Part shown: piece after piece, positions 1 to 7,542 of the stretch
Numbering within the stretch: the stretch's first letter is position 1
How the letters are laid out: every line of letters starts with the position of its first letter
The notes under the pieces: generated by a model
What the model saw: only the letters and a program-made list of their open reading frames with translations
Told to the model about the DNA's origin: nothing
Database searches by the model: none
Program-made: the position numbers and the translations under genes
From: Tissierellia bacterium KA00581
Lineage (GTDB): Bacteria; Bacillota; Clostridia; Tissierellales; Peptoniphilaceae
Assembly: GCA_001552895.1 (NCBI GenBank)
Contig: KQ959651.1
Location: forward strand, 78,555 to 112,289
Length of the DNA stretch: 33,735 nt
Direction: 5' to 3'

Positions 1-37
1 TTTTTGATAATTTCTTTATTTGTTAATTTAATTATAG

Positions 38-72
38 TATAATATATTTATTGGTATTATTGTAAGTACCAA
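38..72 (+). promoter_or_regulatory. Promoter -10 and inverted-repeat operator upstream of the MocR gene
   Basis: A perfect TATAAT lies at 38-43; no good -35 is visible. Just downstream is TTGGTA (51-56), a 10-base spacer, then TACCAA (67-72). The repeat would overlap the transcription start, a normal place for an autoregulatory operator. MocR-type regulators commonly bind their own control region, so the gene at 100 is the obvious candidate to bind here; that is inference. Confidence 0.45.
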
Positions 73-99
73 AATGATAATTTTTTATGGGGTCAGATT

Positions 100-1437
100 A
101 TGTTAGTTATAGATAGTGGTGTAATGTATTTACAGATTTATGAATACTTTAAAAAAGAAATAATAGATGGTAACTATAAAGCAAATACGAAGCTTCCAAG
201 TAAAAGAAGTTTAGCAAAAGAGTATAATATTTCTTTAAACACTGTGGAAAATGCTTATGCAAAGCTTCTTGAAGAGGGTTTTATTTACTCAAAAGAAAGA
301 TGTGGATTTTTTGTTTCAAATGTAGGAGAACTTTACGTTTTAGATAATAAAAAAATCACTTTAGAAAAAGAAACTGAAGATATTAAATATGATTTTTCAT
401 ATAATGGCGTTTCTAAAGAGGGATTTCCTTTTAAGTTATTTAAAAAAATTTCTTGTAGTATTTTTGAAGATGATATTTTACAAAAGGTAAATTATCAAGG
501 ATATATGCCTCTTAGAATACAAATTGCACAATATCTTAATAAATCTAGAGGTTTTAAACCTGATCCTTGTAGTATAATTATTTCAAGTGGAACAGAATAT
601 ATTTTTCAAATTATTTTTAAATTATTAAATGGAAAATATGCTATAGAAAATCCAGGATATAAAATGTTAAGTAATATTATGGATTTAAATGATATAAAGT
701 ATGAATATATAGATGTAGATGAAAATGGAATGAGTTATAAAGATTTAAAAAAATCTAATTGCAACTTTTGCGTTTTAACTCCAGCACATCAATTTCCAAC
801 AGGTGTTATAATGAATGCTAAAAGAAGAGTTGATTTTTTAAATTTAAAAAAATTAAAATATATTATTGAAGATGACTACGACAGTGAGTTTAAATATTCA
901 AAAAGACCTGTTCCTTCTTTAAAATCTATTGATGTAAATGATAAAGTAATATATATCGGTTCTTTTTCAAAGTCTATTTCACCTTCTTTTAGAGTTAGTT
1001 TTATGGTATTACCTTTTGAACTTATGAAAAAATATAACGAAAAATTCAAATATTTTATCTGCCCCGTATCTATAACTGTACAAAAAATTCTAACTAATTT
1101 TATCGAAAGTGGTGAATTTGAAAAACATCTAAATAGAATGAGAAAAATTTATTCTAAAAAAAGAGAACTTATCATAGATACTTTAAAAGATGAAAAAAAC
1201 ATAAAAATAAAAGGAAAAGATGCAGGACTTCATGTCGTACTTGAATATAAGAAAAAAATATCCGAAGATGAAATTGTAAAAAAAGCAAAAGAAAAAAAAA
1301 TAAAAGTATATGGATTAAGCTCATATGGAAGAAAAAAAGAAAAAGCAAAAAAAGAAAATGCTTCTATACTAATAGGATTTGCAACATTAACAGATGAAGA
1401 ATTAGTAAATGGATTAGAAATTTTAAAAAAAATTTAA
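100..1437 (+). CDS. MocR/PdxR-type GntR regulator with aminotransferase-like domain
   Basis: A 445-residue transcription factor made of an N-terminal GntR winged helix (about residues 9-75, with PSKRSLAKEYNISLNTVENA) fused to a class I/II aminotransferase fold. Visible PLP-fold motifs are ISSGTEY, AIENPGYK, LTPAHQFPTG, IIEDDYDSEF and GSFSKSISPSFR, where Lys291 should form the PLP Schiff base. Proteins of this family sense PLP or an amino-acid/amine ligand and control vitamin B6, GABA or transport genes. The target is not evident: the only downstream plus-strand neighbour is 1.6 kb away, so the regulated gene may lie left of the window. The start at 100 has only a weak GGGG ribosome site; Met at 124 is an alternative that keeps the whole HTH. 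Length is typical of the family. An inverted repeat sits in its leader. Confidence 0.88.
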   Translation: MLVIDSGVMYLQIYEYFKKEIIDGNYKANTKLPSKRSLAKEYNISLNTVENAYAKLLEEGFIYSKERCGFFVSNVGELYVLDNKKITLEKETEDIKYDFSYNGVSKEGFPFKLFKKISCSIFEDDILQKVNYQGYMPLRIQIAQYLNKSRGFKPDPCSIIISSGTEYIFQIIFKLLNGKYAIENPGYKMLSNIMDLNDIKYEYIDVDENGMSYKDLKKSNCNFCVLTPAHQFPTGVIMNAKRRVDFLNLKKLKYIIEDDYDSEFKYSKRPVPSLKSIDVNDKVIYIGSFSKSISPSFRVSFMVLPFELMKKYNEKFKYFICPVSITVQKILTNFIESGEFEKHLNRMRKIYSKKRELIIDTLKDEKNIKIKGKDAGLHVVLEYKKKISEDEIVKKAKEKKIKVYGLSSYGRKKEKAKKENASILIGFATLTDEELVNGLEILKKI

Positions 1438-1476
1438 AACTTTTATAATTAAACTATTTTAAGTAATTTAAATAAA

Positions 1477-1538
1477 AAAGCAAAATTAAAATCATATAAA
1501 TAAAAAATATAACTTTTTTTATTTTTTAATTTTGCTTT
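1477..1538. terminator. Bidirectional hairpin between convergent genes
   Basis: Arms AAAGCAAAATTAAAA (1477-1491) and its perfect complement (1524-1538) enclose a 32-base loop that holds a second A/T stem (1498-1507 with 1514-1524). Flanking A and T runs allow termination in both directions, serving the MocR gene and the PurD-like gene. Confidence 0.6.
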
Positions 1539-1544
1539 ATTTTT

Positions 1545-2768
1545 TTAAAATTTTCCTATATCTGTTCTGTAAATTAAAGAGTCTGTTTTTAATTTTTCAA
1601 CATCTCTATATGCTTTTTCTCTTGCATCTTCAATATTTTTATCTTTTGCAATGACAATTAAATTTCTTGTTCCATCTGCATAAACCAATTTTTTTTCTTT
1701 TTTTACACCCATAAAACAAACTTCACTTTCAGTAGGAACTATATTTAACTTATCTTGTAATAATTCATCTTCCATATAACCTTTAGATGCTAATACAACG
1801 CCTACACAAGATTCATCTGACCATTGTAGTGATGGTTCTTTTCCATTCATTATATCTAAGATATTTTCTACAAAATCTGATTTTAATCTTGGGAGTAAAA
1901 CTTCTGTTTCTGGTTCTCCAAGTCTTGCGTTAAATCCTAAAACTTTTATTTCATTTGAAACTACTATTTCTCCATATAAAAATCCTTCAAACCCATATCC
2001 AGCTTCATACATTGACCTTGCCATAGGCTTTAAAATTTTTTCAACTACATAATCTATTTCAAAATCTGTTACATTAAAAACAGGACTTACAGCTCCCATT
2101 CCTCCAGTATATGGACCCAAATCTCCATCTAAAAGCCTTTTATAATCTTTAACTGTTTGTAAATAAAATACCTTATCATCTTTAACAAGTGCAAAAATGG
2201 AAAATTCCTTACCTAAAACATACTCTTCAATTATAACTTTTGCATTTTCATTTTCATCAAAAATTAAATTTATAGTATCTATAGCTGATTCATTGCTTTT
2301 TGATATATTAACTGAAAATTTTTTAGAAAAACCATCTAACTTAATCATAACAGGAAATTTTTCTAAAGATGAAACATATTTTATAGCTTGATCTCTATCT
2401 GTAAAAACAGCATAATCTGTTGTTGGAATTTTTAATTTTTCCATAAGTTGTTTTGCAAAATATCTACTAGATTCTATCCTAGTTGCAGATTTTGTAGGTC
2501 CAAATAGTTTTAAATTATGCTTTTCAAATTCATCTTTTATTCCCAAAGCTAAAACATCACAAGGTCCTACAATTGTTAAATCAATCTTTTCTTTAAGTGC
2601 AAAATCACAAACTGCTTTAACATCATACATATCTATATCAACAAGTTTACAATCTTTCATCATACAATTTCCGGGAAGTACAAAAACCTCATCTACTAAT
2701 TTACTTTTTCTAACAGCTCTTAAAAAAGCATGTTCTCTTCCACCTTTACCTACAATTAAAACTTTCAT
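1545..2768 (-). CDS. purD: Divergent PurD-like protein (phosphoribosylamine-glycine ligase family, ATP-grasp)
   Basis: A 407-residue protein alignable end to end with PurD, which joins glycine to 5-phosphoribosylamine in purine synthesis: KVLIVGKGGREHAF at the N-terminus, LFGPTKSATRIESSRYFAK, DGDLGPYTGGMGAVSPV (215-230) and LPRLKSDFVE. Several conserved PurD features are altered: the glycine-rich ATP loop DGLAAGKGV reads DGFSKKFSV (145-153), GPEAPL reads GPCDVL (69-74), DHKR reads DYKR, and the EFN metal pair near the end of the ATP-grasp domain reads GFN (Gly278). No other purine gene is nearby. The start is set at 2768 because a promoter lies at 2815-2843, over the longer reading frame, and AAGGAG precedes this ATG. 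It may be a poorly active or repurposed PurD. Confidence 0.75.
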   Translation of the reverse strand: MKVLIVGKGGREHAFLRAVRKSKLVDEVFVLPGNCMMKDCKLVDIDMYDVKAVCDFALKEKIDLTIVGPCDVLALGIKDEFEKHNLKLFGPTKSATRIESSRYFAKQLMEKLKIPTTDYAVFTDRDQAIKYVSSLEKFPVMIKLDGFSKKFSVNISKSNESAIDTINLIFDENENAKVIIEEYVLGKEFSIFALVKDDKVFYLQTVKDYKRLLDGDLGPYTGGMGAVSPVFNVTDFEIDYVVEKILKPMARSMYEAGYGFEGFLYGEIVVSNEIKVLGFNARLGEPETEVLLPRLKSDFVENILDIMNGKEPSLQWSDESCVGVVLASKGYMEDELLQDKLNIVPTESEVCFMGVKKEKKLVYADGTRNLIVIAKDKNIEDAREKAYRDVEKLKTDSLIYRTDIGKF

Positions 2769-2814
2769 TAAACCCCACACTCCTTTCATTATAAAATATC
2801 TCAAATACAAATTT

Positions 2815-2843
2815 ATTATATCACTAGAAAAATATTTTTTCAA
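2815..2843 (-). promoter_or_regulatory. Promoter of the PurD-like gene
   Basis: On the minus strand TTGAAA (2838-2843) and TATAAT (2815-2820) are separated by 17 bases, with a TGA extended -10. It excludes translation starts upstream of about 2808. Confidence 0.75.
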
Positions 2844-2964
2844 TATTATTTCAATATATTAAATCTAAAAAGTAAAAATAAAATATATTTATATTTTTTA
2901 TATACTAAAATAAAACTTATTTTTAAATTTTTTACATAAAAAAACATTTTTCTTCATAAAATTA

Positions 2965-3028
2965 TTGACAAGTATTTTTTTAGTATGATAAAATAAATCT
3001 GATAATATATTTTTAAGATGTTTATCAG
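2965..3028 (+). promoter_or_regulatory. Promoter and candidate operator of the lipoprotein gene at 3061
   Basis: TTGACA (2965-2970), an 18-base spacer and TAAAAT (2989-2994) with a TGA extended -10. Immediately downstream CTGATAA (2999-3005) and TTATCAG (3022-3028) form a perfect 7-base inverted repeat at the likely transcription start, a plausible repressor site. The ribosome site AAGGAGG is at 3046-3052. Confidence 0.65.
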
Positions 3029-3060
3029 TAAAAAAATAAACCGTTAAGGAGGACTTTAAA

Positions 3061-3750
3061 ATGAAAAAAAAATTTAGATTTATATCTATATTTACTTTAG
3101 CTATTACTATTTTATGTTCTTGTAGTAAATCTTCTATTAAAATTGATAGTTTTAAGGATAAGGTTTTTGCAAATAAAGAAAATTTAATTTATATTGTTGG
3201 AAAAGAAAATAAAATGTCAAAAATTTTTAAAGAAAATGATTTAGTTTTGATTTCATTAAAAAATCCATCTAGTTATAAAATTTTCAAAAATGCAAAAGTA
3301 ACTAAAAAAGATAAAAAAAATTTTTTAACTTGTGATAATTTAACTTTAAATTTAGAAATAGAAAATGAAAAAACTCTTAAAGATACTGATAAAAACGTTG
3401 AATATAAAGAAATTGATAAAAATGATATAGAAAAGAAAAACATATTTTCAAAATTAGATTCAGAAAATAAAGTAGATGTTACAGATGAAATAGACAAAAT
3501 TTCAAACAAAAGTTTTACCTCTGATAGTGGTGTTAGCATAATTGTAGCTTTACATGAAAACAAAGAACTTTCTGTTTTTGTAAAAGAAAATGGTAAAGAA
3601 AAAAATTATAAAAATGCAAAACTCGTTAAAGAAAATGAAAAAACATATGTTAAAGCAGATAATTTTCCTTATAAATTACTTTATAAATCAATAAATATGT
3701 TGGTAGATGAAAATACAAATATTGAATATAAATTAAATAATAAAAGATAA
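3061..3750 (+). CDS. Two-repeat lipoprotein, function unknown
   Basis: A 229-residue secreted lipoprotein: positively charged MKKK start, hydrophobic core and a lipobox ending at Cys21 (LCSC). The mature part appears to be an internal duplication. Both halves share the pattern (N)AK-x-K-x(3)-K-(N/T)(F/Y)-x(3)-DN and end in a segment reading D-x-N-(V/I)-EYK (NVEYK, then NIEYK). The same arrangement and the same length are seen in the lipoprotein at 9713-10402, so the two look like paralogues. I do not recognise a known family. It has its own near-consensus promoter and a strong hairpin terminator, so it is a single-gene unit. Very Lys/Asn-rich composition matches the genome. Confidence 0.8.
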   Translation: MKKKFRFISIFTLAITILCSCSKSSIKIDSFKDKVFANKENLIYIVGKENKMSKIFKENDLVLISLKNPSSYKIFKNAKVTKKDKKNFLTCDNLTLNLEIENEKTLKDTDKNVEYKEIDKNDIEKKNIFSKLDSENKVDVTDEIDKISNKSFTSDSGVSIIVALHENKELSVFVKENGKEKNYKNAKLVKENEKTYVKADNFPYKLLYKSINMLVDENTNIEYKLNNKR

Positions 3751-3753
3751 ACA

Positions 3754-3787
3754 AAAAGATGTTGATAAAAATTTATCAACATCTTTT
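3754..3787. terminator. Strong bidirectional terminator hairpin
   Basis: AAAAGATGTTGATAAA (3754-3769) and its perfect complement (3772-3787) face each other with almost no spacer, flanked by A and T runs. It serves the plus-strand lipoprotein and the end of metI on the minus strand. Confidence 0.88.
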
Positions 3788-3791
3788 GTCT

Positions 3792-4472
3792 TTAATGTCT
3801 TAATTTTTTGTATATTGTATCTCCAATAAATTGAATTAGCATAACTATTAACAAAATTATAACAACTGTTACAAGCATTATATCATTTTTAAATTCGTTG
3901 TATCCATATTGAATTGCAAAAGAACCAAGTCCTCCTCCTCCAACACTTCCTGCAACTGCAGAAAAGCTAACTAAACTTACAAACGAAACTGTTATTGCTT
4001 GTATAATATAAGGCATTGCTTCTTTAAGAATAATTTTTCTAATTATTTGAAAAGATGTAAAGCCCATTGATTCATAAGCTTCTATAACTCCTTTATCAAC
4101 TTGTAAAAGAGATAGTTCAACTTGTCTTGCAATAAAAGGAAAACATCCTATGGAAAGCGAAACTATAGCTCCTTTTACACCTATTGTACTTCCAGCTAAT
4201 ATTTTTATAATTCCTGGTATTGCAGAAATTAAAATTATAAAAGGTATTGATCTTAATATATTTATTATTTTTGAAAGTATTGAGTGAAAAAATTTATTTT
4301 CTAAAATATTTCCTTTGCCAAGTGAAAAAAGCAATACTCCAAGTGGAATTCCAACTACTGAGGCATATATACCAGAGAAAAATACCATTATTAGAGTTTC
4401 TTTTGTTGCTTGTTTTAAAAGTGGTAAAAGAGATAGAACATTTGGTAAATATGTTTTTAAAATTTCTGACAT
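3792..4472 (-). CDS. metI: Methionine ABC importer permease MetI
   Basis: A 226-residue inner-membrane permease of the methionine uptake transporter with about five hydrophobic spans (roughly 25-50, 66-95, 98-118, 155-180, 195-220). The EAA loop that contacts the ATPase reads EAYESMGFTSFQIIRKIILK at 131-150, typical of MetI. Length is in the family's usual range. Its ATG overlaps the metN stop by one base (TAATG) with GGAGG just upstream, so translation is probably coupled. It is the last gene of metQ-metN-metI, under the T-box leader at about 6374-6640. Confidence 0.93.
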   Translation of the reverse strand: MSEILKTYLPNVLSLLPLLKQATKETLIMVFFSGIYASVVGIPLGVLLFSLGKGNILENKFFHSILSKIINILRSIPFIILISAIPGIIKILAGSTIGVKGAIVSLSIGCFPFIARQVELSLLQVDKGVIEAYESMGFTSFQIIRKIILKEAMPYIIQAITVSFVSLVSFSAVAGSVGGGGLGSFAIQYGYNEFKNDIMLVTVVIILLIVMLIQFIGDTIYKKLRH

Positions 4473-5473
4473 TATAACCTCCTTATATTTGCTTTTTCTT
4501 TAATTTCTAAAATAGCTTTATCTAAATCTTTTCCAGTAATTTCAACAATTAAATTTCCTAATTTTTTACCTAAAATAAGCTCTATATTTCCAAATAAAAT
4601 ATTTACATCTACATCATATTTTTTTTGAATTGTTGATAAAACAGGTTCTTCAACTAAATCACCAATAAAAAATATAGAAAATATATTTTCTAAATCTTTT
4701 TTATCTTGTAAAATATCGTACAATTCTTTAGAATATAAAGATTCAAAAACTAGATTTTTTGTTGTAGTAGCTTTTGGATTTGAAAAAACATCTAGAATAT
4801 TTCCACTTTCAATTATTTTTCCTTTTTCCATAACTGCTATTTTGTTACAAATAGTTTTTATAACTTCCATTTGATGTGTAATTAAAACTATGGTAACTTT
4901 AAATTCCTTATTTATTTTTTTTAATAAATTCAAAATAGATTTTGTAGTTTTAGGATCAAGTGCTGATGTAGCTTCATCACAAAGTAAAATTTTACAATCT
5001 AAACTTAAAGCTCTTGCTATTGCGACCCTTTGCTTTTGACCACCTGAAAGTTCATTTGGATAAGCATTTTGTTTTTCTTCTAAATCTACTAATTTTAAAA
5101 ATTTTAAAACTCTTTTATTTATTTCATCCTTAGTAAATTTTTTTGTATTTTTTAAAGGAATTGCTATATTGTCAAATACATTTGCAGAATTTAAAAGGTT
5201 AAATGATTGAAAAATCATACCCATATTTTGTCTTAATTTTAAAAGGTCTTTTTTAGCTAAAGATTTAAGTTCTTTTCCCTCAACTGTTACACTACCTTGA
5301 TCGTATTTTTCAAGTAAGTTAAAACATCTTATAAGGGTAGATTTTCCAGCTCCACTATAACCTATTATTCCAAAAATATCACCTTGTTCAACTGTTAGAC
5401 TTACATCATCTACAGCATTTATAAAACCTACATCTGTTTTAAACTTTTTAGTTAAATTTTTAATTTCTATCAT
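4472..5473 (-). CDS. metN: Methionine ABC importer ATP-binding protein MetN
   Basis: A 333-residue ABC ATPase energising methionine uptake. Walker A GYSGAGKST at 39-46, signature LSGGQ at 142-146, Walker B ILLCDE at 162-167 and switch His200 are all present. A C-terminal NIL domain (about 265-328) is the regulatory methionine-binding domain typical of MetN and settles the assignment. The start at 5473 (MIEIKNLTKK) is preferred over an 11-codon longer frame because TAAGAGG precedes it and the ABC fold begins there. Ten bases separate it from the metQ stop. The D-loop SALD is intact. Confidence 0.95.
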   Translation of the reverse strand: MIEIKNLTKKFKTDVGFINAVDDVSLTVEQGDIFGIIGYSGAGKSTLIRCFNLLEKYDQGSVTVEGKELKSLAKKDLLKLRQNMGMIFQSFNLLNSANVFDNIAIPLKNTKKFTKDEINKRVLKFLKLVDLEEKQNAYPNELSGGQKQRVAIARALSLDCKILLCDEATSALDPKTTKSILNLLKKINKEFKVTIVLITHQMEVIKTICNKIAVMEKGKIIESGNILDVFSNPKATTTKNLVFESLYSKELYDILQDKKDLENIFSIFFIGDLVEEPVLSTIQKKYDVDVNILFGNIELILGKKLGNLIVEITGKDLDKAILEIKEKANIRRL

Positions 5474-5483
5474 TTTATACCTC

Positions 5484-6332
5484 TTAAGGTTCTGGTGTGA
5501 AAACAACTATAGAACCTGATCCATTTACTTCTTTTAATTTATCATAAACATTTTGTTTTAAATATGCTTTTTTAACTTTTTGAATTATTTCATTATTTAA
5601 ATCTTCAGTTCTAACTGCTATTAAATTCCAATAATTTTTAGCTTCTTCACTTTTAGGATCTTCTTTTATTATAGCTTTTTCAAAATCAAGTTTTGCTTTT
5701 TCAGCAATACCTGAATTTATAGCTGCAAAATCTACTTCATCTAAAGAACGTGGAATTTGTTGTGCAGAAAGTTGTACAAATTCTAAATGTTTAGGATTTT
5801 CTATAATATCTTTAACAGTAGGTTTTAATCCACTTTCTTTTTTTAATTTTAAAAGGGAATTTTTTTCTAATATTTTTAAAGCACGGCCTCCATTTGTTGC
5901 ATCATTTGGAATAGCAACTTTAGATCCATCTTTAATTTCATCAACTGATTTTATCTTTTTAGAGAAAAATGCCATTGGTGCAACAACTGTATAATTTAAA
6001 ATAGAAAGATTTAAATTATGTTTAGCTTTAAAATCTTCTAAAAATATAGAATGTTGAAAAGCATTTAAATCAATTTCTTTGTTTGCAAGTGCAAGATTTG
6101 GTTTTATGTAATCTTCAAAAACTACATTTTCAATTTTAATCTTATCTTTCTTTAAATTTTCATTTACCACATCCCAAATTGTAGTGTCTGATCCTGTAGT
6201 TCCAATCTTTAAAACTGTAAACCCATCTTTTTGTGTTCCTACAGCTGCTTTTTCATTTTTTGTTTTTCCTGCCCCACAAGCTGTAAGTAATGTTGAAAAT
6301 AATACTAATAAACTGATAATTCTTTTTTTCAT
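5484..6332 (-). CDS. metQ: Methionine-binding lipoprotein MetQ
   Basis: A 282-residue substrate-binding lipoprotein of the NlpA family. The signal sequence ends in lipobox LTAC with Cys19 as the lipidated residue. Family motifs include TTGSDTTIWDVV, LNAFQH, IPNDATNGGRAL and the INSG segment. It captures methionine outside the membrane for MetNI. The start at 6332 is chosen because AAGGAGG precedes it and the signal peptide begins there; the open frame upstream runs through the T-box terminator. First gene of the operon, so it is directly exposed to T-box control. Confidence 0.95.
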   Translation of the reverse strand: MKKRIISLLVLFSTLLTACGAGKTKNEKAAVGTQKDGFTVLKIGTTGSDTTIWDVVNENLKKDKIKIENVVFEDYIKPNLALANKEIDLNAFQHSIFLEDFKAKHNLNLSILNYTVVAPMAFFSKKIKSVDEIKDGSKVAIPNDATNGGRALKILEKNSLLKLKKESGLKPTVKDIIENPKHLEFVQLSAQQIPRSLDEVDFAAINSGIAEKAKLDFEKAIIKEDPKSEEAKNYWNLIAVRTEDLNNEIIQKVKKAYLKQNVYDKLKEVNGSGSIVVFTPEP

Positions 6333-6373
6333 TTTAATTTCCTCCTTAATTTTAGTATCAGTATTTTTTAGAT

Positions 6374-6640
6374 AAAAAAAGTCCTTTTGCTTAAAACAAG
6401 CAAAAGGACGAAACTTCGTGATACCACCTTTATTCGTTGACTCTTCACAGAAAATCAACCTCATCAACTACTAACATAGTCTATCGCTATATTGGGCGAA
6501 CCCAGTACTCTCTAACATATGCTCGAAAATACAACTCAAAGGCCATTTTCATTTTACATCGACTACTTTGTTTCACCACACCAAAGCTCTCTAAAAATCT
6601 AAATAAAACTACTTTCCTCATCACAGTTTTTATCTATGTT
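6374..6640 (-). promoter_or_regulatory. T-box leader of metQNI, probably tRNA-Met responsive
   Basis: The minus strand carries AAAGGTGGTATCACG (6417-6431), a T-box motif, followed by an intrinsic terminator: GTCCTTTTGCTT (6381-6392) paired with 6398-6409 and a T run at 6374-6380. Stem I features are visible: GATGA of the GA-motif, AGAGAG and GGTG of the distal arm, and an ATG followed by a purine just before the closing CCTTT, a suitable Met specifier. The TGGT bulge would pair with a tRNA ending ACCA (discriminator A73), as in tRNA-Met. Uncharged tRNA should stabilise the antiterminator and switch on metQNI. The specifier assignment is manual. Confidence 0.87.
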
Positions 6641-6644
6641 CTGT

Positions 6645-6673
6645 ATTATACACTAAAAAAAATTAATTGTCAA
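6645..6673 (-). promoter_or_regulatory. Consensus promoter of metQNI
   Basis: TTGACA (6668-6673), 17-base spacer, TATAAT (6645-6650) on the minus strand: a perfect sigma-A consensus. Transcription should begin near 6638, at the head of the T-box leader. Confidence 0.9.
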
Positions 6674-6765
6674 CACTTTTTTTAAAATTTTTTAAAATTT
6701 TTTTTATTTTAAATTATCCACTATTTAATATATTTTAACATATTTTTTTCTGTTTTTAAGGACTT

Positions 6766-7542
6766 TTAATTATTTTCACAGTCTAGTTTTAATATTATTT
6801 CATATAAATCTTTTACATTAAGCTTTTTCTTTTCTTCATCTTTAAAATCAAAAACTATTTTTCCTCTGTGCATAACTAAAAGTCTATTACCATATTTTAA
6901 AGCATCTGTTAATCTATGTGTAACCATAAAGGCTGTTAAATTTTTTTCTTTTATTTTTTCATCAGTTATTTCCATTAATACATTTTGCATTTTAGGATCA
7001 AGTGCTGATGTATGTTCATCAAGTAAAATCAACTTAGGATTATTTAAAGATGCCATTATCAATGAAATACATTGTCTTTGTCCTCCTGATAAAAATCCTA
7101 TTGGCGTATTTAGTTTATCCTCTAAGCCTAAATTTAATTTTTTTAGCTCTTTTACAAAGATTTCAATCTCTTGTTTCTTTGTGCTTTCTCTTAATGTTCT
7201 TCTATTTCCTCTTCTATAAGCTAAAGATAAATTTTCTAAAATTGTCATTCTAGGAGCTGTTCCATCTAATGGATTTTGAAAAACACAGCTTATAAATTTT
7301 GCACGTTCAATTTGTGAAATTTGTAGTATATCTTTTCCATTTATATATATATTTCCACTGTCTTTAGCTATTAAGCCTTGTATTAAATTTAAAAGTGTTG
7401 ACTTTCCTGCACCGTTTGAACCTACTATAGTAACAAAATCGCCTTTAGAAATAGTAAAATTTATATTTTCCAATGCTTTAAATTCTCTTGGTGTTGCTTT
7501 AAAAAAAGTTTTATTTATATTTTTAAATTCTATATATTCCAT
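6766..7542 (-). CDS. ABC importer ATPase, TrpXYZ-like system
   Basis: A 258-residue ABC ATPase with Walker A GSNGAGKST (41-49), LSGGQ (151-155), Walker B LILLDE (171-176) and a switch histidine in VTHRL. Sequence style and neighbours match the COG1101 ATPases that pair with COG4120 permeases and COG2984 binding proteins, several of which have been proposed as tryptophan importers (TrpZ) in Firmicutes. Its ATG overlaps the permease stop by one base (TAATG), preceded by AGGAG, so the two are translationally coupled. No convincing terminator follows before the metQNI promoter at 6673, so read-through into the Met T-box leader is possible. Substrate is inferred only from family and leader. Confidence 0.88.
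   Translation of the reverse strand: MEYIEFKNINKTFFKATPREFKALENINFTISKGDFVTIVGSNGAGKSTLLNLIQGLIAKDSGNIYINGKDILQISQIERAKFISCVFQNPLDGTAPRMTILENLSLAYRRGNRRTLRESTKKQEIEIFVKELKKLNLGLEDKLNTPIGFLSGGQRQCISLIMASLNNPKLILLDEHTSALDPKMQNVLMEITDEKIKEKNLTAFMVTHRLTDALKYGNRLLVMHRGKIVFDFKDEEKKKLNVKDLYEIILKLDCENN

Noticed and set aside
1545-2843. Longer N-terminus for the PurD-like protein
   Set aside because: The extra 25 codons lie under the gene's own -35/-10 elements and before its ribosome site. Similar reasoning was applied to pepD, metQ and the YitT gene.
6714-6722. A near-match DnaA box (TTATCCACT)
   Set aside because: Single site with a mismatch and no companions.
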